A stretch of DNA of 64,000 nucleotides, from contig NZ_JAEPJQ010000004.1 in the NCBI RefSeq assembly GCF_016827605.1, forward strand, positions 186,001-250,000, read 5' to 3'. The DNA comes from Hyunsoonleella ulvae. GTDB lineage: Bacteria > Bacteroidota > Bacteroidia > Flavobacteriales > Flavobacteriaceae. Position numbers and translations under genes: made by a program. The notes under the pieces were generated by a model, which worked only from the letters and a program-made list of their open reading frames with translations, was not told the DNA's origin and searched no databases. Shown here piece after piece: positions 9,704-18,530 of the stretch (position 1 is the stretch's first letter; each line of letters begins with the position of its first letter).

Positions 9704-10720
9704 ATGACAGAAAAAACCATACGGATTCCAAAAAAGGAGATGCAGAATGCACTATACAAACTGCTCATTAACTACAAATTCACTGAAGAAAATGCAAGAT
9801 TAATTGCTAAAACACATACAGAAAGCTCTTTGGTTGGGGTAAATTCCCATGGCATTAATCGCATACCACTTTTTATAGAATACTTAAAAAAAGGTATCAT
9901 CAACATCAATGCTAAGGCAGAAAAAATGGAAACTTTTGGGAGTATAGAACGGTGGGACGGTAATTTTGGTTCTGGCGTACTTAATGCCATAACATGTACA
10001 AACAGAGCCTTAGCTCTTGCAAAAAAGCATGGTATGGGTTTAGTCGCACTTCGTAACACCAACCACTGGATGCGAGGAGGTAGCTACGGTTATCAAGCTG
10101 CAGAGGCTGGGTGCATCTCTATACTTTTTACCAATACACAACCTAATATGCCACCTTGGGGAGGAAAAGACAGCCGCATTGGCAACAATCCATTTATTGT
10201 ATCCATTCCTCGTAAAGGTGGACATGTTGTTTTAGATATGGCAATATCCCAATTTTCTTTCGGGAAAATAAACGACTATAAACTAAAAGGAGAAAAGTTA
10301 CCATTTTATGGTGGTTGGGATGATAATGACCAATTATCTAAAGATCCTGAAAGCATCTCTAAAAAAGAACGAGGACTTCCCATAGGCTTCTGGAAAGGCT
10401 CTGCTCTTTCTATTATTTTAGATATGCTTGCTACATTATTATCAGCAGGAAATTCCACCTACAGAGTTAGCTTAAATGATATTGAAACCGGTATTTCACA
10501 AGTGTATTTATGTATTTACCCTGAAGTTTTTAATGATACCGAATTACAAGATCGATTAATAAATGAAATTATTGATTACACGCATAATGTAGAGCCAATA
10601 CATCCTGATGATAAAACTTATTATCCTGGAGAAAGAAGTTCGCTTAGAAAAGCTGAAAATTTAAAAAACGGAATACCAGTTAATAAGAGCATTTGGGAAA
10701 AAATCATGATGCTTTCTTAA
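9704..10720 (+). CDS. dlgD: Ldh_2-family dehydrogenase, probably 2,3-diketo-L-gulonate reductase
   Basis: A 338-residue NAD(P)H-dependent oxidoreductase of the malate/L-lactate dehydrogenase (type 2) family. It tracks E. coli YiaK/DlgD closely: catalytic His-49 in NSHGINR, GLVALRNTNHWMRGGSYG (about 103-120), MPPWGGKD and GIGFWKGSAL-like segments, and a similar C-terminal region. DlgD reduces 2,3-diketo-L-gulonate in L-ascorbate/L-xylulose breakdown; substrate specificity here is inferred. No sugar-pathway genes lie next to it. It ends 4 bases from the convergent DUF202 gene. Confidence 0.8.
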   Translation: MTEKTIRIPKKEMQNALYKLLINYKFTEENARLIAKTHTESSLVGVNSHGINRIPLFIEYLKKGIININAKAEKMETFGSIERWDGNFGSGVLNAITCTNRALALAKKHGMGLVALRNTNHWMRGGSYGYQAAEAGCISILFTNTQPNMPPWGGKDSRIGNNPFIVSIPRKGGHVVLDMAISQFSFGKINDYKLKGEKLPFYGGWDDNDQLSKDPESISKKERGLPIGFWKGSALSIILDMLATLLSAGNSTYRVSLNDIETGISQVYLCIYPEVFNDTELQDRLINEIIDYTHNVEPIHPDDKTYYPGERSSLRKAENLKNGIPVNKSIWEKIMMLS

Positions 10721-10724
10721 TATA

Positions 10725-11027
10725 TTATTTGGCCTCCAAATTTTCAGACATATAATACAACCGCTTTAAACTTCGTTTTAAGGTTGTAAATCTGTATATA
10801 CCAATAACAAGAAACAAAGCACTAAATACTAAAGACGCCAGCGCTAAGTATTTAAAATTAGGAAATTCTTTTAACTGATAAAGTGCTATACTTCCAATTA
10901 ACAGATACAATGAAGATCGTATATAAGACAAGAGTGTCCTTTCATTTGCTAAACGCGTACGTTCTATAGCTAAATAATCCCTTAGAATGACTTTTTCGTC
11001 TGGTTTAAAATCCCTACTAAATTTCAA
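10725..11027 (-). CDS. DUF202-family small membrane protein
   Basis: A 100-residue protein with an N-terminal cytoplasmic stretch (RDYLAIERTRLANERTLLSYIR) that is the hallmark of DUF202, then two hydrophobic segments (about 41-54 and 61-81) and a basic tail. It is an inner membrane protein of unknown function, possibly redox-related as in other DUF202 members. It stands alone on this strand. Confidence 0.8.
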   Translation of the reverse strand: MKFSRDFKPDEKVILRDYLAIERTRLANERTLLSYIRSSLYLLIGSIALYQLKEFPNFKYLALASLVFSALFLVIGIYRFTTLKRSLKRLYYMSENLEAK

Positions 11028-11226
11028 AACCTTGTTTTTAATATTCCCATACCACCAAATGTACTACAAATTTTGCCAGTTTTAAGCCAATCTATATGAT
11101 TATAAATAGTACGAAATACAACACATGAAAAAATTCCAACCCTATAATTCGGACAAACCTTGTAAAAAGATGTAAACTTTAACAAAGCTTAACGACTTTT
11201 ATCAAAACTTTAATAACAATACCCCT

Positions 11227-11234
11227 TAAATTTG
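11227..11234 (+). promoter_or_regulatory. Promoter -7 element TAAATTTG
   Basis: An exact TAnnTTTG match 21 bases upstream of the DUF2911 gene start, giving a short leader. No clear -33 box. Confidence 0.5.
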
Positions 11235-11255
11235 AAAAATCAAAAAAAATAACAG

Positions 11256-11801
11256 ATGAAAACGTCAAAAACCCTAACAACATTAGCTTTTAGCATGATA
11301 ATGCTTTTTAGCATAAACGCTGAAGCACAAAAATTCCCTAAATTAGATAAAAGTCCGATGGATGCAGCAGCATTCCCCAGAGATTATAAAGTTTCAGATA
11401 AACTTATTAAAATTGTGTATAGCAGACCTCAACTTAAAGGGAGGGCATTATCTAAACTAGCACCTAATGGCAAAGTTTGGAGAACTGGAGCAAATGAAGC
11501 TGCAGAATTAACACTATACACAGATATGAAACTAGGAGAAAACACCATTGAAGCAGGTAGCTATACTTTTTATGTAATCCCAGGAGATGAAGAATGGACA
11601 GCTATTATAAGTAAAGATTTAAATGTTTGGGGGTCTTATTTCTATAATGAAAAAAATGATGTAGCTCGCTTGGCTGTTCCTGTAAGTGCTTCTGATGAAA
11701 CTTTAGAAGCGTTCTCCATAACATTCTCAGAATCTGAAAACGGTGTAGACATGCATTTAGGTTGGGGAGCCGTAAGAGTGGCAGTACCCTTTACAAAATA
11801 A
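11256..11801 (+). CDS. Secreted DUF2911 protein
   Basis: A 181-residue exported protein. A signal peptide (LTTLAFSMIMLFSINAEAQ) is cleaved around residue 25. The mature part carries the DUF2911 pattern: SPMDAAAFP, IVYSRPQLKGR, GKVWRTGANEAAELTLYTD, AGSYTFYVIPG, NVWGSYFYN. The family is common in Bacteroidota; its function is unknown and it is probably periplasmic. Monocistronic, with a terminator behind it. Confidence 0.85.
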   Translation: MKTSKTLTTLAFSMIMLFSINAEAQKFPKLDKSPMDAAAFPRDYKVSDKLIKIVYSRPQLKGRALSKLAPNGKVWRTGANEAAELTLYTDMKLGENTIEAGSYTFYVIPGDEEWTAIISKDLNVWGSYFYNEKNDVARLAVPVSASDETLEAFSITFSESENGVDMHLGWGAVRVAVPFTK

Positions 11802-11825
11802 GCTGTAAACGTTTCTATTAAATTA

Positions 11826-11866
11826 AAAAGTTCTTAGTTTTTCAATAAAACTAGGAACTTTTCCTT
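11826..11866. terminator. Bidirectional terminator between DUF2911 gene and queE
   Basis: AAAAGTTCTTAGTTTT (11826-11841) pairs with AAAACTAGGAACTTTT (11847-11862) with one G-U pair. A and T flanks on either side fit convergent genes. Confidence 0.8.
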
Positions 11867-11893
11867 TTCACACAGAATTAACCAGCAACCAAA

Positions 11894-12523
11894 TTAAGGT
11901 ATATTCAAATATTTATGGGTCTGAAGAGACACTTTCCATTTTGGGTACTGCATCACGTAATCTACAATTAGAGGAATAACCTTGTCACGTTTACTCCATT
12001 CAGGTTGCAGGTATAGTATACAATCTTTATTTACTTTGGCAGCTTGCTCTTCTGCAAAACGCAAATCATCTTTGTTATAAACAATAACCTTTAATTCATG
12101 AGCCTTATCGTAAACCTCATCAGTTGGCAGCTTCATTTTTTTTGGAGATAAACATATCCAATCCCACTGACCAGTTAACTTATAGGCTCCAGAAGTTTCA
12201 ATATGGGTTTGAAGTCCATTTGCTTTTAGCTGCAAAGTCAACTGCGTCATATCCCAGGTTAACGGTTCTCCACCAGTAACTACAATAGTATCGCTATACT
12301 TTTTAGCGTTTTCAACAATTTTAGCAGTTTCAGTTGGTGGATGCAATGCCGCATTCCAGCTTTCCTTAACATCGCACCAGTGACAACCTACATCACAACC
12401 TCCAATACGGATAAAATAGGCAGCTGTACCTTTATGGTAACCTTCTCCTTGTATTGTATAGAACTCTTCCATTAATGGTAGCATGAGCCCTTTTTCTACT
12501 AATATTTCAATGTCTTTATTCAT
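11894..12523 (-). CDS. queE: 7-carboxy-7-deazaguanine synthase
   Basis: A radical SAM enzyme that converts 6-carboxy-5,6,7,8-tetrahydropterin to 7-carboxy-7-deazaguanine in queuosine biosynthesis. It has the QueE cysteine motif CDVGCHWC (CxxxCxxC variant), FYTIQGEGYHKGTAAYFIR near the N terminus, and VTGGEPL. The start at 12523 (209 residues) is preferred over an upstream in-frame ATG at 12547, because a TATCTTTG -7 element at 12538-12531 lies between them; the transcript would begin almost at this ATG. No other queuosine genes are adjacent. Confidence 0.92.
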   Translation of the reverse strand: MNKDIEILVEKGLMLPLMEEFYTIQGEGYHKGTAAYFIRIGGCDVGCHWCDVKESWNAALHPPTETAKIVENAKKYSDTIVVTGGEPLTWDMTQLTLQLKANGLQTHIETSGAYKLTGQWDWICLSPKKMKLPTDEVYDKAHELKVIVYNKDDLRFAEEQAAKVNKDCILYLQPEWSKRDKVIPLIVDYVMQYPKWKVSLQTHKYLNIP

Positions 12524-12530
12524 GAGCGCG

Positions 12531-12538
12531 CAAAGATA
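12531..12538 (-). promoter_or_regulatory. queE promoter -7 element TATCTTTG
   Basis: An exact TAnnTTTG match ending 8 bases before the chosen queE ATG. The queE transcript is probably leaderless or nearly so, which decides the start codon. Confidence 0.6.
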
Positions 12539-12568
12539 CAAATTCAAAATAGTTTTAGATAAATATGC

Positions 12569-12599
12569 ATTTCATCGTGTTTTTTTGCTATTTAATCGT
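12569..12599 (+). promoter_or_regulatory. Direct repeat with 21-bp period, candidate LytTR-type operator
   Basis: ATTTCATCGT (12569-12578) recurs as ATTTAATCGT (12590-12599), 9 of 10 bases, exactly 21 bp apart. Two-turn direct repeats are typical of LytTR regulators. The pair overlaps the -33 region of the following promoter. The extended form ATGCATTTCATCG also occurs at 49931-49943. Confidence 0.35.
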
Positions 12600-12614
12600 A
12601 TTTTTATATATTTG
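12584..12614 (+). promoter_or_regulatory. Promoter with -33 TTTG and -7 TATATTTG
   Basis: TTTG at 12584-12587 and TATATTTG at 12607-12614, spaced 19 bp, match the full Bacteroidota promoter consensus. Drives the gene at 12656. Confidence 0.65.
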
Positions 12615-12655
12615 CCTCGTTAATTGCTAAAAATAAAATCTTACTGTCTCTCAAA

Positions 12656-13384
12656 ATGAACAAGATATTTTATGTAGCTCTGTTGTGTTTTATCATCAGT
12701 TCTGGTTGTTATGCTCAGGTAGGTATTGGCACTACCAACCCTGATAATTCCTCTGTTTTAGATATCGAATCTACGGACAAAGGTGTTTTAATCCCAAGAC
12801 TTACAACAGCACAAATTAATGCAATTGTAAACCCTGCTAATGGTTTAATGGTGTATAATACAGATCTTAAAGAGTTTCAATTTAATTGTGGATCTATTGG
12901 CACACCAGATTGGAGTAAAATTTCGCATCCTTCTTCAGTAAAATATAGCAATACAGATACATCTACAAATATTAACAATAATGGAGCTTACGCCAACATT
13001 CCTATTTTTGGTACCTTAGAATGGAATGATGATACTACATTGTACACCCAAGCAGGAAATACAATAACCATTAATACTACTGGACGTTATAAAATTACAG
13101 TAAATATAGCCTACAGAGTTCCTACTGTAGGAGGAAACTCCGACCAAAGAGTATCTGTTGAAGCCCAAATTGCCATTGATGGTACACCTACGGGAGCTAT
13201 AGGAAACACAGGATATGTACGCCATGCGAGTAACCATGTAGAAGCTTCTTTACATATTACAGAGGTATTTAATATTACTTCAGGACAAACCATTAGTATA
13301 CAAACCATTAGAGGAGGAAACTCTGCACCTGCAGTTTTTAGAAGTGCTGGAACTTCTAATATCTACATCGAAAAAATAAAATAA
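12656..13384 (+). CDS. Secreted surface protein with C-terminal C1q/TNF-like domain
   Basis: A 242-residue exported protein. A signal peptide (about 1-20) ends before QVGIGTTNPDNSSVLDIES, the conserved start of many flavobacterial surface or fibre proteins. It continues GVLIPRLTTAQ...GLMVYNTDLKEFQFN (about 43-80), then a beta-rich C-terminal half (about 90-242) that looks like a C1q/BclA-type jelly roll (YTQAGNTITINTTGRYKITVNIAY, ending SNIYIEKI). Function unknown; probably structural or adhesive. The same N-terminal phrase opens the large repeat protein at 26400-28436. Confidence 0.65.
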   Translation: MNKIFYVALLCFIISSGCYAQVGIGTTNPDNSSVLDIESTDKGVLIPRLTTAQINAIVNPANGLMVYNTDLKEFQFNCGSIGTPDWSKISHPSSVKYSNTDTSTNINNNGAYANIPIFGTLEWNDDTTLYTQAGNTITINTTGRYKITVNIAYRVPTVGGNSDQRVSVEAQIAIDGTPTGAIGNTGYVRHASNHVEASLHITEVFNITSGQTISIQTIRGGNSAPAVFRSAGTSNIYIEKIK

Positions 13385-13449
13385 AGTTTAAAGCCATAAG
13401 CAATTTTTTGTTCTTCATTTTTCCTGTATTTTTATGCAAAATATAAGGT

Positions 13450-14988
13450 ATGAGTACAAAAGACACTTTTTTTAAATATATTACTGAAAGCAATACAACC
13501 AAAGGTGACTACATACCTATTGGAGCAGCCATGTTGGATGGAGAAACCATCACAGGAGCACATGTAAAAATCCCTTTAAAAACCATGAATCGCCACGGTT
13601 TAATTGCTGGAGCCACAGGTACAGGAAAAACAAAATCGCTTCAAGTACTGGCAGAAAACTTAAGTGAAAAAGGGATTCCTGTATTACTGATGGATATTAA
13701 AGGGGATTTAAGCGGACTAGCACAACCAAGTCCGGGGCATCCAAAAATTGATGAACGTCACGAAAAAATAGGCTTACCGTTTGATGCTAAATCTTTTCCT
13801 GTTGAAATTTTAACCCTATCTGAACAAGACGGTGTACGCCTAAGAGCAACTGTTAGTGAATTTGGACCTGTATTATTATCTAGGATTTTAGATTTGAGTG
13901 AAACCCAATCTGGAATTGTTTCTGTTATTTTTAAGTACTGTGATGACAATAAATTACCATTACTGGATTTAAAAGATTTTAAAAAAATATTACAGTATGC
14001 CACCCAAGAAGGTAAAGCTGAATTTACTGAAGCATATGGGCGAATTTCAACCGCTTCTACTGGTGCCATCCTGCGCAAAATTATAGAATTAGAACAACAA
14101 GGAGCTGATTTGTTTTTTGGCGAAACGTCTTTTGATGTTGATGATTTGCTTCGAATAGATGAGAATGGTAGAGGCTATATAAACATTATTAGGTTAACAG
14201 ATATTCAAGATAAACCTAAATTATTCTCAACGTTTATGCTAAGTTTATTGGCCGAAATCTATTCAACATTCCCAGAGCAGGGCGATAGTGGAAGACCAGA
14301 ATTGGTGCTCTTTATAGATGAAGCTCATTTAATATTTAACGAAGCCTCGAAAGCTCTTTTAGATCAAATTGAAAGTATTGTAAAATTAATTAGAAGTAAA
14401 GGTGTAGGCTTGTATTTTGTTACCCAAAACCCAACAGATGTACCAGAAGCTGTGTTGGGACAATTAGGTTTAAAAGTACAACATGCCTTAAGGGCATTTA
14501 CCGCTAAAGACAGAAAAGCTATAAAACTAACTGCCCAAAACTATCCAGATTCTGAATATTATGACACTACTGAGGTTTTAACCTCGCTAGGAATTGGAGA
14601 AGCATTAGTTTCTGCTTTAGATGAAAAAGGGAGACCAACACCTCTTGCAGCAACAATGATGCGCGCCCCGATGAGTAGAATGGATGTTTTAACAAATACT
14701 GAATTAGCATCATTACTGTCTAAATCAAAACTGACTAAAAAGTATAATGAAACCATAGATAGGGAAAGTGCTTATGAGCTTTTAAACGAGAAGATAAAAA
14801 AAGCCGAAGCTGAAGAAGCTAAAGAAAAAGCTCGACAAGAAAAAGAGGCGCTTGAAAAAGCAAAATCTAGAAGAACCACCTCATCTCGCCGTAAAAGTAC
14901 ACGTATGAACCCTGTGGTAAAAGTACTTACCAGTGCTACTTTTATAAGAAGCGTGTTTGGTATTCTTACCAAAGTAATGAAAAAATAA
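13450..14988 (+). CDS. HerA-like / DUF853 P-loop ATPase
   Basis: A 512-residue FtsK/HerA-superfamily ATPase like E. coli YjgR (DUF853). Walker A GATGTGKT at about 54-61; DIKGDLSGLAQP (about 81-92) is a family signature; Walker B LVLFIDEAHLIF near 290; an Arg/Gln region follows (VTQNPTDVPEAVLGQLG). The C terminus is a charged coiled coil with a basic patch (about 435-490). Probably cytoplasmic; the family's role is unsettled (DNA translocation or repair is suggested for relatives). A short gap separates it from the following operon. Confidence 0.88.
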   Translation: MSTKDTFFKYITESNTTKGDYIPIGAAMLDGETITGAHVKIPLKTMNRHGLIAGATGTGKTKSLQVLAENLSEKGIPVLLMDIKGDLSGLAQPSPGHPKIDERHEKIGLPFDAKSFPVEILTLSEQDGVRLRATVSEFGPVLLSRILDLSETQSGIVSVIFKYCDDNKLPLLDLKDFKKILQYATQEGKAEFTEAYGRISTASTGAILRKIIELEQQGADLFFGETSFDVDDLLRIDENGRGYINIIRLTDIQDKPKLFSTFMLSLLAEIYSTFPEQGDSGRPELVLFIDEAHLIFNEASKALLDQIESIVKLIRSKGVGLYFVTQNPTDVPEAVLGQLGLKVQHALRAFTAKDRKAIKLTAQNYPDSEYYDTTEVLTSLGIGEALVSALDEKGRPTPLAATMMRAPMSRMDVLTNTELASLLSKSKLTKKYNETIDRESAYELLNEKIKKAEAEEAKEKARQEKEALEKAKSRRTTSSRRKSTRMNPVVKVLTSATFIRSVFGILTKVMKK

Positions 14989-15021
14989 CGCTACACTAAT
15001 ACCCAACCTAATTTTAATCTA

Positions 15022-15579
15022 ATGCAAAAAACAATCATATATTTACTTTTTAGTATTCTAGTTTGCTTCTTAGCCTGTAACAAAGTCCAAGACCCTTTTG
15101 AAATTTCAAAACAACATGTTGGTCTGCTTACAGATTCAACTCAAGTAAAAGATTTAGAACTTGTATTTCCTAATGATTCGATTGTAAAGCGTATTGGTGG
15201 CGATGAGTTTATAGGAAACAAGAACCACATAGAGATTTTAGACAACACAGGAAAACAATTACTCATTCTTGAACCTTCTGAAGCTTTAGATTCTACCTCA
15301 GTATTCCAAACAGTTCAAATTATAGATGCGCGTTATAAAACTGATAAAAATATTAATGTATTAAGTACATTTAAAGATATTGCTGACAATTATGACATTA
15401 CAAGAATTGATAATTTAATTAACTCCATTGTAGTTACAGTAAAAAGTATTAATACTAGCTTTACAATTGACAAAAAAGAATTACCATCAAATTTACGTTT
15501 AGATATGGACCTACAAATTGAAGCTACCCATATTCCTGATAACGCAAAAATTAAATACTTTTTTATAAACTGGCATTAA
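15022..15579 (+). CDS. Small lipoprotein of unknown function
   Basis: A 185-residue protein with a hydrophobic N terminus and a lipobox ending in Cys-19 (FLACNK), so it is a predicted lipoprotein. The mature part has no motif I recognise; it is rich in Asp, Ile, Lys and beta-prone segments. It stops 4 bases before the YitT-type gene, so it is probably the first gene of a five-gene operon. Confidence 0.7.
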   Translation: MQKTIIYLLFSILVCFLACNKVQDPFEISKQHVGLLTDSTQVKDLELVFPNDSIVKRIGGDEFIGNKNHIEILDNTGKQLLILEPSEALDSTSVFQTVQIIDARYKTDKNINVLSTFKDIADNYDITRIDNLINSIVVTVKSINTSFTIDKKELPSNLRLDMDLQIEATHIPDNAKIKYFFINWH

Positions 15580-15583
15580 ACAT

Positions 15584-16558
15584 TTGAATCCTTTTCTATC
15601 AAAAATATTAATAGATGTAGCCCGTAAGAGGTTACAGAAGCAACAGACTAGCAAACCTGTAAGCAAAAAGGAGGTTGTACCCTTAGCCAGACGATTATAT
15701 GTTGAGTTATCACACACCATTGGCGAGTACATTTTTATAATCATTGGTGTGTTCTCTGCGGGATTTGGTCTTAAGGGGTTTTTACTCCCAAACAGTTTTA
15801 TAGATGGAGGTGCCACTGGTATTTCACTACTATTAGAAAACATCACATCCTTAAAACTAGGAATACTTCTTGTTATCGTAAACATTCCTTTTATCTTTTT
15901 GGCTTCAAAAACGGTAAGTTTAAAATTTGCCTTACGAAGTATTGGCGCCATAGCATGTTTAGCTATTGTAGTACACTATGTAAATTATCCGAAAATAACC
16001 GAGGATAAACTGCTTATCGCCATATTTGGTGGTTTCTTTTTGGGCTTAGGTATAGGTATGTCCATGCGAGGGCGAAGCGTTATTGATGGTACTGAAGTGC
16101 TTGCCATATATTTAAGCAGAAAATTATCTGTTACCGTAGGCGATGTTTTGCTAATAATTAACATTATCATCTTTTCCTTTGGTGCCTATATTTTATCGAT
16201 TGAAACTGCCCTTTATGCAATTTTAACCTATCTAGCTGCAGCTAAAACCGTAGACTTTGTAGTAGATGGTGTTGAAGAATACGTAGGGCTAACCATTATT
16301 TCGAGTCAGCATGAAGACATTAAAAAAGTGCTAACTAAAAAACTAGGTCGAGCCTGTACGGTTTACAAGGGTAAAGGAGGCTATGGAAAAAACGGAGAAA
16401 GTAATGAAAAAGATATTGTTTACACCGTTATTACACGTTTGGAGCTTCCAAGGATTAAAACCGAAATTGATAAAATTGATAGAAAAGCTTTTTTAATTAT
16501 GGGTATTGTAAAAGACATAAAAGGCGGAATGATTAAGCGAAAACCCTTTAAAGATTAA
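15584..16558 (+). CDS. YitT-family membrane protein with DUF2179 domain
   Basis: A 324-residue inner membrane protein. After a basic N-terminal tail it has about five transmembrane segments (starting with EYIFIIIGVFSAGFGLKG near 50) including the YitT motif LPNSFIDGGATGISLLL, and a soluble C-terminal DUF2179 domain (about 225-315). The start is TTG at 15584; no suitable ATG exists before the membrane region. Function of the family is unproven; transport is inferred. It is 4 bases after the lipoprotein gene and 1 base before the cupin gene. Confidence 0.85.
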   Translation: MNPFLSKILIDVARKRLQKQQTSKPVSKKEVVPLARRLYVELSHTIGEYIFIIIGVFSAGFGLKGFLLPNSFIDGGATGISLLLENITSLKLGILLVIVNIPFIFLASKTVSLKFALRSIGAIACLAIVVHYVNYPKITEDKLLIAIFGGFFLGLGIGMSMRGRSVIDGTEVLAIYLSRKLSVTVGDVLLIINIIIFSFGAYILSIETALYAILTYLAAAKTVDFVVDGVEEYVGLTIISSQHEDIKKVLTKKLGRACTVYKGKGGYGKNGESNEKDIVYTVITRLELPRIKTEIDKIDRKAFLIMGIVKDIKGGMIKRKPFKD

Positions 16559-16559
16559 C

Positions 16560-16922
16560 ATGAAAAAGTACACCATTCAAGATAATCCCTTTGTAGTACC
16601 AACCAATGATGGAAAAGTAATTAAAGAGCATTTTGGTATACCAACTACTGGAGATTCTAAAATAAGCATTGCCCATATGGTAGCTCCACCTGGTTGGAGC
16701 GAACCATTTCAAACTCCAGAATTTGACGAGTACACCTTTATTATTAAGGGTAAAAAGCAATTTGTTATTGGCGATGATATTGTTGTTTTAGAGGCTGGCC
16801 AATCCATTAAAATAGAAAAACACACCCGAGTACAATATTCAAATCCGTTTACTCAGTCTTGTGAATACATCGCTATTTGTACTCCTGCATTTTCAATAGA
16901 GAAAGTTCACAGAGAAATATAA
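16560..16922 (+). CDS. Small cupin-domain protein
   Basis: A 120-residue single-domain cupin. The beta-barrel motifs are recognisable: PFQTPEFDEYTFIIKGKKQFVIG (motif 1 region, fewer His than usual) and a second strand set around EAGQSIKIEKHTRVQYSNP. Metal-binding residues are incomplete, so it may be a binding rather than a catalytic protein. It lies inside the 15022-18530 operon with 1- and 3-base gaps. Confidence 0.75.
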   Translation: MKKYTIQDNPFVVPTNDGKVIKEHFGIPTTGDSKISIAHMVAPPGWSEPFQTPEFDEYTFIIKGKKQFVIGDDIVVLEAGQSIKIEKHTRVQYSNPFTQSCEYIAICTPAFSIEKVHREI

Positions 16923-16925
16923 CCA

Positions 16926-17753
16926 ATGGAGAAATTTGTAGTTAAGCTCATTGGCACTTATTTAAATATTTTAAGTTATGTATCTGGCGATTATGCGGCA
17001 AATAAGGCACTACATTTATTTTCCACACCTAGAAAAGGTAAATTAAAACCCAAGGATATTACTTTTTTAGACACTGCCGAACAAGAATTTTTAACATATG
17101 AAGACCTCAAGATTGCCACTTACCATTGGAAAGGCAACAAAGCCACCATTCTTTTGGTTCATGGTTGGGAAAGCAATGCTGCAAGATGGAAAAACAAAAT
17201 AAATCATTTTATAAAAGAAGACTTTAACATTATTGCTTTAGATGCCCCAGCACATGGTGCTTCTGGAAGTAAACTATTCAATGCACTGCTATATGCAGAA
17301 TTTATTAACGTGGTAGCTAAGATACACACTCCAGAAATTATTATTGGGCATTCAGTTGGTGGTATGGCATCCGTATTTTTTCAACAGAAATACCAATTGG
17401 GCTCTTTAAACAAAATGGTATTACTTGGCGCACCTTCAGAATTCTCAAGTATCCTTAAAAATTACATCAAACTTTTAGGTTACAATAAACGTATTGAAAA
17501 ACAGCTTCATCGTGTCATCCTAAAGAAGTTTGGCGCAAAACCTAGTGATTTTTCAACCTCTAAATTCTCTAAAGACATCAATAACGAAGGACTTATTATT
17601 CATGATGTAAAAGACATGATAATCCCCTATTCAGACGCTAAACGCATCAATAAAAACTTTAAAAATAGTAAACTAATTACCACCAAAGGATTGGGACATT
17701 CTTTAAACAGCTCTTCTGTAACCAAAAATATTTTAGACTTCTTAGAAGAATAA
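16926..17753 (+). CDS. Alpha/beta hydrolase
   Basis: A 275-residue alpha/beta-hydrolase fold protein without a signal peptide. LLVHGWESN (about 77-85) forms the oxyanion-hole strand; the nucleophile elbow is GHSVGG; the acid is in HDVKDMIIP; the catalytic His is in GLGHS near the C terminus. The substrate is unknown; esterase or thioesterase activity is plausible. It overlaps nothing but is closely spaced with the cupin gene and rluF. Confidence 0.82.
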   Translation: MEKFVVKLIGTYLNILSYVSGDYAANKALHLFSTPRKGKLKPKDITFLDTAEQEFLTYEDLKIATYHWKGNKATILLVHGWESNAARWKNKINHFIKEDFNIIALDAPAHGASGSKLFNALLYAEFINVVAKIHTPEIIIGHSVGGMASVFFQQKYQLGSLNKMVLLGAPSEFSSILKNYIKLLGYNKRIEKQLHRVILKKFGAKPSDFSTSKFSKDINNEGLIIHDVKDMIIPYSDAKRINKNFKNSKLITTKGLGHSLNSSSVTKNILDFLEE

Positions 17754-17771
17754 GATGCTTATTTTTGCACT

Positions 17772-18530
17772 ATGGAAGTACCTTTAAAACGTATTAACAA
17801 ATTTTTGAGTGAAGCAGGATATTGCTCACGCAGAGCTGCTGATAAATTGATTGACGAAGGCCGTGTAACCATTAACGGTGCTATACCCGAAACAGGAACA
17901 AAAGTAGGCCCTGACGATGTGGTTGCGGTAGATGGTAAAATTGTAGGCTCTAAAAAAGAAGCGTTTGTTTATTTAGCATTTAATAAACCTGTAGGCATTG
18001 TATGTACCACAGACACTCGTGTTGAAAAAGACAACATTATAGATTTTATTGGCTACCACAAACGCATTTTTCCTATTGGACGATTAGATAAACCAAGTGA
18101 AGGCTTAATTCTCTTAACAGACGATGGCGATATTGTAAACAAAATTCTTAGAGCAAGTAACAACCATGAAAAAGAATATGTAGTTACAGTAGATAAACCT
18201 ATCTCGCAAACTTTTGTAGAGCGTATGTCACGCGGTATTTATTTAGAAGACTTAAAACAAACTACCAAACCGTGTATTGTTAAAAAAGTAAACTCCAACA
18301 CTTTTAAAATAATACTTACCCAAGGATTGAACAGGCAAATTCGTAGAATGTGTTCTCACTTAAACTATGAAGTTCAAACGTTAAAAAGGGTAAGGATTAT
18401 GAATATCAGTTTAGATACCCCTATTGGTGGATACAGAGAATTAACCAAAGAAGAATTTAAAGAGCTAAGCAAGTTAATAAGTAGTTCATCAAAAACATAT
18501 ACTCCAAAAAAAACTAAAAGGACTCGTTAG
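17772..18530 (+). CDS. rluF: 23S rRNA pseudouridine synthase (RluF type)
   Basis: A 252-residue RsuA-family pseudouridine synthase. An N-terminal S4 RNA-binding domain (INKFLSEAGYCSRRAADKLI, about 7-26) precedes the catalytic domain with GRLDKPSEGLILLTDDG (catalytic Asp in LDK) and QGLNRQIRRMC. RluF modifies U2604 of 23S rRNA; the exact target is inferred. The basic C terminus overlaps the end of the convergent response regulator by 17 bases. Confidence 0.88.
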   Translation: MEVPLKRINKFLSEAGYCSRRAADKLIDEGRVTINGAIPETGTKVGPDDVVAVDGKIVGSKKEAFVYLAFNKPVGIVCTTDTRVEKDNIIDFIGYHKRIFPIGRLDKPSEGLILLTDDGDIVNKILRASNNHEKEYVVTVDKPISQTFVERMSRGIYLEDLKQTTKPCIVKKVNSNTFKIILTQGLNRQIRRMCSHLNYEVQTLKRVRIMNISLDTPIGGYRELTKEEFKELSKLISSSSKTYTPKKTKRTR

